DNA of 64,000 nucleotides from Limnephilus marmoratus. Lineage: Eukaryota > Arthropoda > Insecta > Trichoptera > Limnephilidae. Under the pieces are notes generated by a model that saw nothing but the letters and a program-made list of their open reading frames with translations, had not been told where the DNA came from and did not search any database. The position numbers were made by a program, and so were the translations under genes. The stretch spans positions 55,387,819-55,451,818 of the forward strand of contig OU862908.1 in assembly GCA_917880885.1 (NCBI GenBank). The letters run 5' to 3'. Below are positions 10,311 to 22,734 of the stretch, piece by piece (the stretch's first letter is position 1; every line of letters begins with the position of its first letter).

Positions 10311-12990
10311 TCACTTTATTTATTTACCACACCGAAACTTGTCGCGAAATTACTAAGTATCAAAACATGATATTTATTGATTATAAAAACCGAATTTTCC
10401 ACTGAACAAATTGTATCTATCACAGCACCTTTAACTTTTCACAATTAAATAAAACGTAAACTTTATTTCTATTTCCACTGATTTTAATTTCTCAAATCTT
10501 TATAAGACACTGGCTTGAATACGAAATTTTTTCTAAGTCCTGCGATTCTGATTAATTTGAATTTTTCCACCAGTAAATTACCGAACGTATCGTCACGTCT
10601 CACCAACTCCCACTTTTCAAAAACCGACCGCAGACTAACGAAAAATGCCTGAGTTCTATTTTTTATACTCTCAGGTCCAAAAGATTGTATCTGAATTTCC
10701 TGTGACAAAACAATCCCATGTCTATCAACTCGCAAACCCTTGAAATTATCTCACCATTATCGAATAATGTTCCTTAAGCTCTATTTCCATTATCTCATTG
10801 CTTCCTCTCTCTTATTTTCATACCTACAAGATCCGGATTCAGTTACTTTGTTTTAAATTGCCCTATCGTACTTTGTCTCGCTGTTCATATAAAATTAACT
10901 TGAACTTCATAATTTTTAAGTTCTTTTTTTTCTCAATTCGTAAAAGGTTCGTCTTCGATAAACTGTATATAATTCTCAATTTTGTTTATCGCTACCAGAA
11001 CATGAACAAACTCATGACAAAACTTTTAATATGCATGTTCCAATTTTCTTTTTACTAAATTCCTCCATATCTTCATGCCACCTATATGAATCAATTCAAT
11101 TTTAAGCTGCATCGTCTCTACTTATGTCGTAGACTCGAATTTTCCTATTTTCTCTTATTTTCCTTTTATTCACGATGTTCTTTCTTTGATTTTCCTCATT
11201 CATTCTCATGTAACTTTCCACAATTATATGATTAGTTACATTCCAAGCCAAATTTATTGTTTTCATCGATACTTCTGAATTTTCATGAGTTTTCCTTACG
11301 GAATCATTTTTTAATTGTCTTTATTTTCTTTTTTACTACCCTCCGTTTCGTCTTCGATGTATGTCACCTCTTAGAAAATTTCATTTTCTATATACTACTA
11401 CTTTTTATGTTATTTTCCACATTTTTTATAGGAGAAACTTCCACTTCGGCCCTTAAATATATGTCAATTTTTATTACTTCCTATGGGTCATCCCCCAAAT
11501 TCCGTCCCTTTCTTACCTAAATCCACATTAATTTAATATTTGACACCTGTTTATGTCTGGATTTCGAGGTATTGATCAATAACTCAGCTTTTATTCGAGG
11601 GTAATAAAATATAATGGTTTTTAGTTAACATAACTGTCCATAAGACCAATGATAATTTTTATCGTCCTAAAAGCCATTAAAATGGGTTTAATCACCTAAT
11701 ATCATGTTCGTTTTCTTATTGTTTAAACAACAAAATCACGTGTGAGATCGTCAACCCAAATAATGTTTCATTTTTCCTTGCAGTCTGTCCTATCTCCCAT
11801 AGAATTCTCCTCAAACAATTGACGTAAACTTTATCTAACGCAATGTGACTAGAATGACCACCCTATTTCAAATATATAACGTTATCTATTTAAACTCGTC
11901 TGAAAATGCAAAATTAAGACTTTATGCAGACTTTATTGCTTCATCTAAAGGTGACATTCCTAATTTCCAGCGTTTTTCTTCCTTTTAAATATCAAACGTA
12001 CGTTTCTCTCCGAATCTGGCCTCCTATTGTTGATCACGTACTCGTTATACAACTGAATATTCCTGCAGTAGTTTTTCCTATGTTTCCCACGTCTTTTCTT
12101 TATCTACCTCTTATTATAATTTTTCTTGTTATTTTCTTGCATAATTTTTTCAACATAATATGGACTAACTTGTTCGTTTCTTGCGGTTGCCGATACCTCT
12201 ATTGCACCGATTGTTTACATTAGATCTAGGGTCATTGTATCCAATGCACCGGGCGTGAGACCCTGTTTACATTATAGTGTAGTGATCTTTCGGTTGATGA
12301 CGATATTTTTTCCCATTAATCTCTGACTAATTGCCTAGTTCAAAGTCCATCTCTTTGTTCAAAATATGAATACGCCTTTCACTTTTGTGATTGGTCTGCT
12401 TAATTATTTATAGCTTTCTGCTTAGACCTGATTGGCTGTTAAAATATCAATATTTAGAATTGAGCCTAAAGAAAGGGTCTTTCCCTGTGTCGTGACGTTT
12501 TTTAATACCATCTGTGATCTTTTTATCAAAATTCATCTCAATCTGTTTAATTTATAGGTCCCTACTGTCAACAAGAATTCAATTTACTTTGATCCGATAG
12601 ATGTCGCAAGTGTGTCCGTTTTATAGTCTGAAATATTATATATCCATTCGTAAGGTGGAATCTACGACATTTTCTTATTTTCACTGTTGATTAATGCAAT
12701 ACATCATATAGGGGTGGAGCCGTTACTAGTATTAATGTATCTTATACATTACTTTGTAAACTGTTACTTTCAGTAATGACTCACTCTGGGAAAAACGTAA
12801 CTTTACAATTGAAAATCAAATTCTTAGAATACACTAGTATAGACTATTGATCAAAAAAAATATATAGGTAGGCACCTAATACGTTTGATTTTTTTCCAAC
12901 ATGATTTAGGCGTAAGACGATTCCGCAAAGATTCGGTTCAATACTCCCTCCCAATAAACTTTAACCCTTCAAACTTAACCTTTTCTTTAA
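10311..12990. other. No gene seen
   Basis: T-rich on the plus strand, with several short open frames that look like chance (low complexity, no motifs). No RNA gene or clear repeat found. Confidence 0.6.
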
Positions 12991-13532
12991 GGGAACATCT
13001 CATGTCCTTAGAAAGTCAATAAGAGACCCCGTTCCAAGTTTGAATTGGCGGGACAAAAGTGTTTCCCCGCCATATTGGGGAAGTTTTTCAAGCGTGGCCA
13101 TTGAGAGAATTCCTAAGAAGTTTGGAGTGACTCTCTTTGGTTTTATTGTATAATATCGTGTCTGGCATTGTCGCAATCAACAGTGTTCAGTGTTCAACGG
13201 CCCAATGGAGGCCGTTTTGAGACAACGGCCGTAAGTGACGTCAATTGGTGACCCGTGTTAAGTCTCAGTGTTATTTCTGTAATATCGGAAGCAATTTGAC
13301 AGGATTAAGATTGGATTGTTAGCGGAGTCAAGATATTAGGTACTAATAAAGAACAATAATGATCACATAGCACGCTCTTTGAAGTCGCTTGTTGTGAATG
13401 AAAGAGTTTTAAGTGTTTATTTTATAGAAAATGTGTGTTTTAATAGCGGATGATCTTTTTTTTTGTAAATGTAATTATGGCGGTGAGTGCAATCAGGGTG
13501 TATTTAATTAATTTTATTTCATTTTATTTTAT

Positions 13533-14056
13533 ACTAGCTGGTACCCGGCATACGTCGCTATGCCATTTAATAAAGAAATTGTTTCTCCCTGCGCGTCCTT
13601 TCCCATTCGTCCCGTTCTCCCCCTTCTTCCCCTCTCGCGTTCTTACTCCACCGTCCCTCTACCCACATCACTCCCCTTCCCCCGTCCCGCGAACCCCCTT
13701 CCCGAGTTTCCCTCCCCCCTCCCAGGAACTCCTCCCAGATTCCCCTCCCACTCCTCTCCCGCGAACCTCCTATCAAAGTTCCCCTCCCCTCTCCCGCATT
13801 CTATACATTCAGTCCCGCTACATTCAGTTTTCAAACAGCTCGCCAATTTCCAACAGTTTTCAACCAATTGCAATTTTTTTATACAAATTTCATAATGCTA
13901 GAGCTCACCAGTAGTTTTATACAAACCTTATCCTGACAATAACGAAAACAAAAGAAAAAGAATTATTCAATTTGGTGCAGTCGTTCGGAAGTTAGGCGCG
14001 TACATACATTTCGGCGATTCATTTTTATTTATATAGAAGATAGATAGATAGATAGA
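13533..14056 (+). repeat. Pyrimidine-rich dispersed repeat with (GATA)n tail
   Basis: Starts ATACTAGCTGGTACCCGGC, passes GCTATGCC, then a C/T-rich stretch built of CCCTCCCGCGTTCC-like units (13600-13800). It ends TTTTTATTTATATAGAAG followed by (GATA)n at about 14036-14056. The same family occurs at 26239 (+) and 28670 (-), with related copies at 32965 and 58366. A microsatellite 3' tail is typical of some LINE families, so this may be a non-autonomous LINE derivative. Pro/Ser- or Gly/Arg-rich open frames here are composition artefacts. Confidence 0.75.
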
Positions 14057-14396
14057 TTTGTTCAGGCGTTTTTTGAGATTATGGCTAAAATTTTCCTAGA
14101 CTTACCTCAAATTTAAAACTTACGAAATTGTCATATTATATGTTTTTATGCAGTTTAATTTAAAGAGATACGGCGCAGTTAAACGTGATGATGCATTTCG
14201 CGACGTCTCGGATGCGTTCTCTAATGGCATCGTTAAAATATTATTGTTATTTTTATGTAGTTTTTACTGACGCTGTAATATAATATATAACTATGTAGTT
14301 TCTGTTATCAAAATTGAGATTTAATGCATTTCTTTCTTTCATAAACTATAAATTCAAATAAAATGAGGTGTATATCAAAAATTCATGCACCTTTAA

Positions 14397-14774
14397 TAGT
14401 GGTCACGTGGTCGAGGGGAAAATATCTCGACGAGCAATCCGAAAGTCGCGGTTCGAATTCCGGCGTACGCAAATAAATGTAATTTGATTAATTTTTGTTA
14501 TTCCACAACTAATTCATTAACAATACGATATAGTAAATTTGCGGCACATTCCAGAGTGGAAGAGACTCGCAATATCGCCCTGGTGTAAGACCACCGTTCA
14601 GAATTGAAACGTTGCTTGAAGTGGCTTTAGCCGTGTTATGTGACCAGATGTGACTAGCCAGATATTTCTCCACCTTCGTCTTGCCCATCTCCTTACCCTC
14701 CCCACTACTGTCAGTCTCACAACATACCCCTTTTGGGGATGCCATAGACTCAATGGCTCCAGACAAAAAAAAAC
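14397..14774 (+). repeat. SINE-A copy
   Basis: tRNA-like head at 14397-14470 (B-box GGTTCGAATTCC), then the family body including CATTCCAGAGTGGAAGA and GGGGATGCCATAGACTC, ending in a short A-run. Plus orientation. Confidence 0.85.
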
Positions 14775-15639
14775 AGCTTTCTGAATTACGAAAAGCAGCC
14801 TAATTCACGGAGCATTTCTAGCTGTTATAGCCATTATCTGTGTTTATTGATCCCTTCGTCACAGGTGCAGTTAGAAGAAACGTTGAACGCATAAATACAA
14901 TAGACGTTTGAAGAATAGAGTTCCATTCAGATCGTGTGTGAAAAATTGCACGGCATCGTTTTGTAACCGACGACAACTACTCTAGCAATAATGGGGATTG
15001 TTGGCGAAACTTTTTGAGACCGTCAAGCTTGGAAAAAATGCCCAGTGGCTTTTGTTCCTCGCCATATGAAAATGACATGAGGCGGAGCATGTTCACATTC
15101 TTATGTTTATAACTGGTGTGCGGAAAGACTTTTCGTGTTTTAACGCTTCCATAAAACTGGTCTCTTGAACACTCAGGGTCTCTACTTCCTCTCTTCAAAA
15201 GTACACTCCGCGCGGTATCCCTAAATATGCAACTGTAGAACTATTACTGTTAAAAATATTCCATTCAAATGTTTGTGTTTTTATTCCGGGGGTATTTTAG
15301 ATCAACCTGATCAGCGTGTTTTTTTGTCTTTTTAGACCATATTTTTTTACCTGCCCACGCCCTCACTGTGACATCTCAGCGCCCCCTATTTCTTTTTGGG
15401 TATTCTACCGCCACCAGAAAGTCTCAAACGCCCACAAGAAGGCGTTATCTCCCACGTTGAGAACCTATGATATATATCAACAAACGCTGATTCTGAATAT
15501 ATAAGTGTCAGTGTAATTTTGTGAATGTTCCATTGCGTTGGTATCACTGGATTGCCTGCTTCTAGCGTCACTCGGGTTTTTATTGTTTAAAAAATGTGTG
15601 CTTTGTTATCATAAATATGTGAATCTAATGGATTTTGAT
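14775..15639. other. No gene seen
   Basis: No supported coding frame or repeat between two SINE-A copies. Confidence 0.55.
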
Positions 15640-16046
15640 GTCCTTCAAGGTCGAGGGGCAAAGTTCTCGACTAGCGATCGGGATTCAAATCACGGTTTCA
15701 AATCCCGACATCCGCAAGTAAATTTCATTTGATTGATTTGCGTTTTCACAATGTAATCATTTAAAATAATACCTATAATTAATATTTGCGGCATGTTCCA
15801 GTGTGGAAGATACTCTCAGTATCGCCCTGGTGTAAAACACCATTTAAAATTGCAACGTCGCTTGAAATGGCTTTAGCCATATTTGGTGACTAGATCTGGA
15901 TACCTAGGAATTTCCCCACCTATCTCTTCCCAATCTCCTTCCCTCCCTACTTACCTTCAGCCTCACAAAATACAAAATGGCATGTCATAGTCTCACTGGC
16001 TGTAGGCGGTTGGGAGCAGCTGTGGGGTATTCACATACAAAAAAGT
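15640..16046 (+). repeat. SINE-A copy, diverged
   Basis: Head with GGTTTCAAATCCCG as a decayed B-box, body block CATGTTCCAGTGTGGAAGAT, and 3' end TATTCACATAC followed by an A-rich tail. It matches the 14397 copy throughout but is more mutated. Confidence 0.85.
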
Positions 16047-17219
16047 AAAAAGATTCGCGGTTTTTGAATGTGTATCAGAAGGAATTACGTAGATAAGTCG
16101 TCGATAGTGCTTATTTTTAGGTACCTAAATCATAAATATTCTTACCTATAAATATATCAATCACAACAGAGAGCCGAGCTAACCCTTGCGCCAGCAATTC
16201 GACCAATCGGGTCGCTCCATCGTAAAAGGATTTTTAAGACTTCTGAATATAGGGGTAATCTTTACACACGAATGCACCCTTTGATGACGTCACCCGGGAC
16301 AATTTTCTTTGTTCCACAGGCCCAGTCAGCCGAGGCTAATGTGTTAAAGTGTATTCCATATCCATTTTATATTTCGAGTAGGTACCAAATACTACAGAGA
16401 GAATTTATGAAAGTTTATTTTTTTCGCTGAATTTGCATTGAGCCGAGAGTTGGAAGTCTTTAGAGTGGGTACTCTCTTTACAATCGTAACGAAATCAAAG
16501 CTTTCTTCGAGTAAGAAAACATATTTGAATACCTCCTTAAATTACAGAAAACTTGGCTTTCAAATCGTGTTACGTACTAGTATATTTTATGTAAAAACTT
16601 CCGATAAATTCAAATTTCTTCAATTATTTGTTGTTTTGTTGAAGTATTAAAGAGAATTTTCCGGAGCTTAGTAAGTATATGGGGATGTGAATAAATGTTT
16701 TAATGATTATCTGTTAGCGTGGATTGTTTCAAAGAATTTGAAGAATTCTTCAAATTTCAAAGCGAAAATTCAAGTTCTCTGATAGTTCTATTCAAGTGCT
16801 GTTATTATTTCATCAATGGCCCTGTTGCTTCACTGTAATGGGATAGTTAGTAACATATCTTGAATAGGACTTTCATAGAACATGAATATTTACTTGATTA
16901 ATTTGATAAAAATTTGTAAAACAATTATAAAGTAAAGAGCATATTTATTGAAAACGCACAATGTACAAATAACCGTTAAGTACAATATGTTCATTGAAAT
17001 CAATGCACGTTATATTTTTTTTACTCACCTATAAGACAAACTAATTGTGAATTGTTTGACCAAAATGTTATATTTATTAGCTTTATTAAGATCAATTATT
17101 TACAAATAAAATAAATTAAAAAATTCTGCTTTAGACACAAAGTAGCTTAAACGTTCTGAAATTCAATATACAATAAGTATTGATATTTATATTTTTAATC
17201 GATTTTACAGCAAAAGTGG
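16047..17219. other. No gene seen
   Basis: AT-rich; nothing recognisable. Confidence 0.55.
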
Positions 17220-17576
17220 GGCGTCTTAAACTCTTACAGGTTATTGTTACATACATTTGTATATTGTTACATACAGGTTATTGTTACATACATTTGTGTC
17301 TTTAATTATATCTCTTGTCTTGCCTCTTTTTAATTGTCATTTGAGTAAACTTTGTATTTTAATATTTTTTTTTATTTCTTACTGTTTTTTTGTTTTATTT
17401 TATCAAATTTTTATTTAAACTGTTTCAAAATTTAACCATTGTATAATTTGGCTGATTGATTTTATTTAAATTTTTCCTATTTTTCTTATTTGTATAATTA
17501 CCTGAGTTTTTATAACTGGGTTGCTCTCATGTGTAAGAGAACAAACTGTAAAAACACAGTATAAATAAATAAATAC
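17220..17576 (+). repeat. Probable LINE 3' end with (AAAT)n tail
   Basis: AT-rich stretch ending in GCTCTCATGTGTAAGAGA, a short inverted repeat, then CAGTATAAATAAATAAATA. Hairpin plus A-rich microsatellite tail is the layout seen at the 3' end of the LINE at 42434. No coding part is left. A 36-bp direct duplication (TTATTGTTACATACA) lies at its start. Confidence 0.4.
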
Positions 17577-18188
17577 ATATTTATTTGGCACTAAAGTCTT
17601 CTACAGCAATACTTATTTTCTTCCCTATTTCAAATGATTTCGTAAAATTCTAATTATTTTTTTAAAACATTGAGATTTCTCAAGTGATAAAATAAATCGT
17701 TCACAAATTCAAAGTGGAGAGGTGCGTATTATTCTGTTAACTCCTCCGTGAATCAAACCCGTATTCAACAACTATGTAGATGGTTCTCCTCAGAAATAGA
17801 AATAAAATGATATAAATTCATGAAAATAAAATCCACGTGTCACTTGCACACAGTGCACACCTCTGTTAGATCACAGTGAGACATCTACCGTTCATCGAGT
17901 TCCCAAGGAATAATGACGGCGGATTGCATTTCAAATATCTCCAAGTCAAGTAATGAGCATTCCTTCTGGTTGCCACCCTAACCCCACCACCCCACCACCC
18001 CTCTCCCTTCTTACTTCATCGGGTGAGAATATCTGGCGCCTTTACTGTGACATACTTAACTGTACCTATGTTCAGGGGTGAATTTCTCCGTATTCGGATT
18101 TTTCGCCTAGTGGTGACGGCTGGATTTATGTATGTGACTAATATTTATTTTTATTTTGCTACTTTATAAAAATAGTTAATTTTTTTTT

Positions 18189-18318
18189 TAATTAAATGCA
18201 GACAATATTAGCGAAACTCAATCGAAAATCTGGAGACAGAAAGCGGAGCCAATATCTTTTCTGATTTTTCTGTCTCCAGATTTTCGATTGAGTTTCGCTA
18301 ATTGTCTTCATTTAATTA
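18189..18318. repeat. Palindromic element, about 53-bp arms
   Basis: Left arm 18189-18242 and right arm 18267-18318 are near-perfect inverted copies (GAAACTCAATCGAAAATCTG against CAGATTTTCGATTGAGTTTC). The 24-base centre contains AGCCAATATCTTTTCTG. The right arm and centre are the same as the body module that follows the tRNA head at 21140-21215. A related palindrome lies at 39828. Confidence 0.85.
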
Positions 18319-19252
18319 AATATTATAATTTGAGATTTTACTCATAAAGTTTAAAAAATTAAAAATAAATTTTATTATTATTTTTTAGAGACTTAAAGTA
18401 GTGGCATAACCCCAAATGCCGAGTTGTTCTTCGTCAAGTAGTAATGGCTGGACTTTTATAAATATGAATTATTCATAATTTTACTAATATAATATAATAA
18501 ATTTCTTCACAATTTTTTAGCTTCTCAAGCGAGACGGACAGAAAAAAATGACAAAAAACCATTAAATACTAAATAGTAAATTTTAAGGGGTTAAACGTGA
18601 TCTTCTTTCTTCACAAAAATAATTCTGTTTAACGAACGTTTCAACTACATTTTCAAAAGTTTTTACTAAATTTATGAATAATAAATTTTCTCCAAGTGTT
18701 TTTACGTGACCTTTAAATCTTTGAATGGAGCACGTTTACATATCTACAGTTTAAACGAGTTTACATAGCTCGACATTTTCGAGTTTACGTTCAGAAATTC
18801 TTTTATAAATTCATAATAAATCACTCCGCCGATGTTACTTTGAGATTGAGAAGAACCCATTTATTAATAGACCCTAAGATTATATCCTCATACATAAAAA
18901 ACATATTTGAGGCTTGCGTAGTACACGTTTGCTTTTCCGCTACTGAAAGAGAAAATATCTGAAAATTTCATAGTTTTAAAAACGAAACCGACCTTAGAAG
19001 GATGAAAATTGTGTTTTATTGTTCAAGATTGCCCCGGAGATATTTTTTTAGTATTTTTAATTTTAAAAATTTAAATTAAAAATTTCAAATTTATGTTCCG
19101 TAATTTATCATAGTTAAATATTTTAAAATTCAAAATATTTCACCTATGAATACATTTTTTTAATATCCATAAATACACTGGTATTAAAGTTATAAGGTCC
19201 AATATTGACAAAAAATGGACTCACTTCTAAATATTAATATTAATATTAATTC

Positions 19253-19587
19253 CCAATTTGGGAGGCGGGAATGGATACCGCCGCCCCTGGAACCTTTATT
19301 GGATAACCAACACCTCTGCCATAGGTCACCCCAAGTGGTTCGCTACGTTTGGTGATTTAGCAGGGGTCCCCGGGTTCATGGGGTGAGGTTTGTCTAGGTC
19401 TTGGAGGCGGATGACCAGGATTGATGACCCCAGATTCCTACCCACCCCTTAAACCATTTTCTTTCCCAGAACTCTCCTCTCCTTCCTTTCCTTAAAAAAC
19501 CTTCCACACAGCATCCTCAAAGATGACATAGGCCCTGAGGGAAATTATTTCCCTGTGTGGAGCTCATGTAAAAAAAAAAAAAAAAAA
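19253..19587 (+). repeat. SINE-X, short subfamily, with poly(A)
   Basis: About 320 bp, from AATTTGGGAGGCGGG to GTGTGGAGCTCATGT plus about 18 A. It contains GGATAACCAACACCTCTGCC and GGTGATTTAGCAGGGG. The 3' end has nested inverted repeats: CCACACAG with CTGTGTGG, and GGCCCTGAGGGAAA with TTTCCCT inside. It ends in poly(A), so it is a retroposed repeat; I could not assign its head to tRNA, 7SL or 5S RNA. Confidence 0.8.
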
Positions 19588-20124
19588 TTAAATAAATATT
19601 TTATTCGACTTTTTTGGGAATTGTGAATAATAATCACCGTAACTTTAAACCTTCAGTAGTATCGAATAGAAGTAACGCGTGCAATATTGGATTGATATGG
19701 GGGTGCGAAAGGTATCGAGAGCATCTCATATCCTTATCCTATATTCTCCCTCCCCTCCCCCTCCTCACCCCTTCCTCATCCCTTCCTCACCCCTTCCTAA
19801 GCCTAAAATTTAGTTTAATGTTAAATAAAACTCCATCTCCAAACAATATTAGCATAAGAAACTCTTTTGGCTTCACTGCAGTTCACATGTATCTGTCTAT
19901 TGTGCGTATATAAGCTGTTTATTTCTTACAAATAAAAATAAAATAAATTAAATCTTTTGGTGATAATATCGTTGTTTCGATGATCGACTGGCGTATTTCA
20001 TTTTTGGAATTATTTAAGGAGAGTCAAAATATTTTTTTTTGCTGGATTCGTGTATACTTTTTATTAATTTTGGGTTAAAAGGGCAAAAGATAAAAAAAAT
20101 TATTTGGTGAAAAGGCTAATTTGG
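19588..20124. other. Spacer between inverted SINE-X copies; no gene seen
   Basis: Includes a C/T-rich low-complexity patch (19745-19800) and AT-rich sequence. No gene. Confidence 0.6.
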
Positions 20125-20463
20125 TTTTTTTTTATGTGAGCTCCACACAGGAGGCCCTGAGGAAAATAATTTCCCTCAAGGCCTATGTCATCTTTGGGGA
20201 TGCTGTGTGGAGGGTTTTTTTTAGGAAAGGAAGGAGAGGAGAGTTCTGGGAAGGAAAAGGGTTTAAGGGGTGGGTAGGAATCTGGGGTTCAGTATGCCCT
20301 GGTCATCCGCCTCCAAGACCTAGACAAACCTCACCCCATGAACCCGGGCACCCCGGCTAAATCACCAAACGTAGCGAACCACTTGGGGTGACCTATGGCA
20401 GAGGTGTTGGTTATTCAATAAAGGTTCCCGGGCGGCGGTACCCATTCCCGCCTCCCAAATTGA
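20125..20463 (-). repeat. SINE-X, short subfamily, inverted partner
   Basis: Reverse-complement copy of the same repeat (T-run at 20125-20133, ending CCTCCCAAATTGAGG). Together with 19253-19587 it forms a tail-to-tail inverted pair around 540 bp. The full 3' hairpin GGCCCTGAGGAAAATAATTTC...CTCA-type stem is preserved here. Confidence 0.85.
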
Positions 20464-21068
20464 GGTTAAATAAAAAGCGTAATTAAAGCCCCATTAGGCA
20501 ATCACAAAATAAAATGTACTAGATTCCGGAAAAAAAATAGACAATCGGCTCTCCTAAAAAAATTCCAAACTCCTGTTGGTCATCAGACCAACGAAATATG
20601 CTCGAATGTGAATTTTGAAGATAAATAATTGCTGAAATTAGTGATTCTCGAAAATAATACGCATAATTTATGACCATTATTCATGACGTTAATAGTTGCA
20701 CACGCAGAATTGTTTTGACGTTTGTGCGTTCACAATATCATTTGGCGTGTCATGAAAACATTAATAATTAAACATTTTACGGCGTTCCCGGCTGTTTTAT
20801 GAAAATCATGATACTGGTTAATTTGTCAGCAAAAAAACACTGCCAACAGTAGGTACTCAATCGTAAAATAAACATCAATCGTAAAACAAAACCACGAGAA
20901 TTCCGATATCGTGTTTTTGTGTATAACTGACACGGCATGACATGTGAAAAATAGCCTACCACAGCAAGTATTTCTAAAAAGAAGGAAAATTACTAGTTTA
21001 AACGAAAAATACATCAAAATCACAATCTATGAGCACTTCAGCTTATAAAGCTATAGCCGTATTATTAC

Positions 21069-21493
21069 TGTACCGTAGCTCAGTTGGTAGAGCACTTGGC
21101 ATGTAAGCAAAGGGTCCTGGGTTGGAGTCCCAGTGGAGCCAATATCTTTTTCTGATTTTTCTGTCTCCAGATTTTCGATTGAGTTTCGCTAATATTGTCT
21201 TCATTTAATTAAATAATAAATTATTATTTGCAGCATGTTCCAGAGTGGAAGATATTCTCAGTATCGCCCAGAAATTAGACCACCTTGAATTGAAACTTTG
21301 CTTTAAATGGCTTTAGCCGTGTTTAGTGACCAGATCTGAATAGCCAGCTACCTCCTCCACTTTCCTCTTCCCCATCTCCTTCTCCACTTACGACCTTCAG
21401 CCTCACAACATACCCCAATTTGGGATGCCGTAGTCTCACTGGCTCCAGAAGGGAGCAGCTGGGATTCTTGTGAGTTATTCACGGGAAAAAAAA
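21069..21493 (+). repeat. Chimeric SINE: second tRNA head on SINE-A body
   Basis: 21069-21140 is tRNA-like, with an excellent D-arm/A-box (TAGCTCAGTTGGTAGAGC) and B-box region GGGTTGGAGTCCC, different from the SINE-A head. Next comes the T-rich and CAGATTTTCGATTGAG module shared with 18189 and 39828 (21141-21215). From about 21229 to 21480 it is the SINE-A body (CATGTTCCAGAGTGGAAGAT through CCAGAAGGGAGCAGC), ending in an A-run. Mismatched acceptor and anticodon stems make a functional tRNA unlikely. Confidence 0.8.
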
Positions 21494-21743
21494 TGAAAAA
21501 AGATGTGGTATTTTTTTTTTTTTTATAATAGATTTTAAATATTCGGGCAGTTTTTAAGGCATGGAACTGGCAGAGGAACGAAAAACCTGTAGTGAATAAT
21601 GCTGGAAATTAGATTCTCAAATTGCAGAAAATAGAGTCGTGTGTATGATAAAATCGTGTACGACCATATTACGAATAAGGAGATACGAAAATAATGCAAG
21701 GCCGATGTAAACATAACGGACCTTAAATTAAAGCTCTGCAACC

Positions 21744-22163
21744 GGACTCAAAAAGAAGAATATGGAGAGATACGAAGCTACGAATGTTATAGGAGAGCGC
21801 TAACATTTACAGCGACAAAATCGATGCGAAAATTGCGAAAATGTTTAATAAAACACGACTCGTTTAAAATAGAGCAAAAATCTCACGGGCATTATCTTTA
21901 ACAACATTTAAAGAAACACTGTGAATTTTTTCATACATATAACTTGTAAAATAACTGAAACAAATGTGTTTATAATAATTTTTGGAGCACATTTTGCGAT
22001 TTTTTTTATCAAGGGAAGTTTATGTAATTTTCGTTTCGGCGCGGGCAATGTATAGATATTATCTTCAAGAATAGCATATATATTTTTAGGAGCTTTAAAA
22101 CTTACCGTGTTTAAGGAAGATATGTAAGAAATCGGTAGAAATTCGGGTTGCAGGCCCTTAAGG
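21744..22163 (-). repeat. Dispersed repeat R1, copy 1
   Basis: Reverse complement matches 57545-57955 along most of its length (for example TTTCTACCGATTT, TTCTTGAAGATAA, CTATACATT). It has no coding content. With two copies in 64 kb it is probably an old element. Confidence 0.65.
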
Positions 22164-22734
22164 AGTATCAGGAAAATTTATATTCAATACAAGAATTTGG
22201 GAACTTCCGAAAATGAATGTTTTTATTTGTCATCCAAGATTTTGTAATATCCATCTTGAGACCTCTAACATCAATATTATCCTTATACGGAATTGATCAA
22301 TGGTTAACCTTGCTTACATTTTAAAAATAACAGCTTTAAAGACCTCGGTTTGAAACGCCTAGACTGCGAACATTGCGTACGAAAGTGGGTCTAAATGTCC
22401 CATTTACCGAGATGGCCCATCTCTCCCGTCCCACGGTCAGATTCCTCACGTCCCGCCCGTCCATCGCACGGGAAAAGAGTTATCGGTTCCAATAAAGGCG
22501 GGATTTATGGTATAATTAAACCGCACCAGTAGTACGAGTCCACGACATGGCCGCTGTATTGAATAAAATACGACAGATATCAAATCGTGCATGCTCAAGT
22601 ATTTGTTCGCCGCTAGCGCCAAGATCGATCTGCTTTGTTCGGGGAACATGTCGTGCGTCGTTGGCAATTTGCAGTATGGTAACGCCTACCAGAGCAGTAA
22701 TTATTATTATTGGCATTACTCCCATAATAAAGGG
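22164..22734. other. No gene; CpG-rich patch 22380-22680
   Basis: The second half is richer in GC and CpG than its surroundings (CCCGTCCCACGG, CGTCCCGCCCGTCC, CCGCTAGCGCC) but has no supported exon: the reading frames lack recognisable motifs. It could be a regulatory patch or an old insertion. Confidence 0.35.

Noticed and set aside
13450..13914. 154-codon plus-strand frame with Pro/Ser repeats
   Set aside because: Falls in the C/T-rich core of the 13533 repeat.
21069..21140. tRNA gene with strong A-box
   Set aside because: Acceptor and anticodon stems do not pair well, the B-box has GGA for CGA, and the SINE module follows directly.
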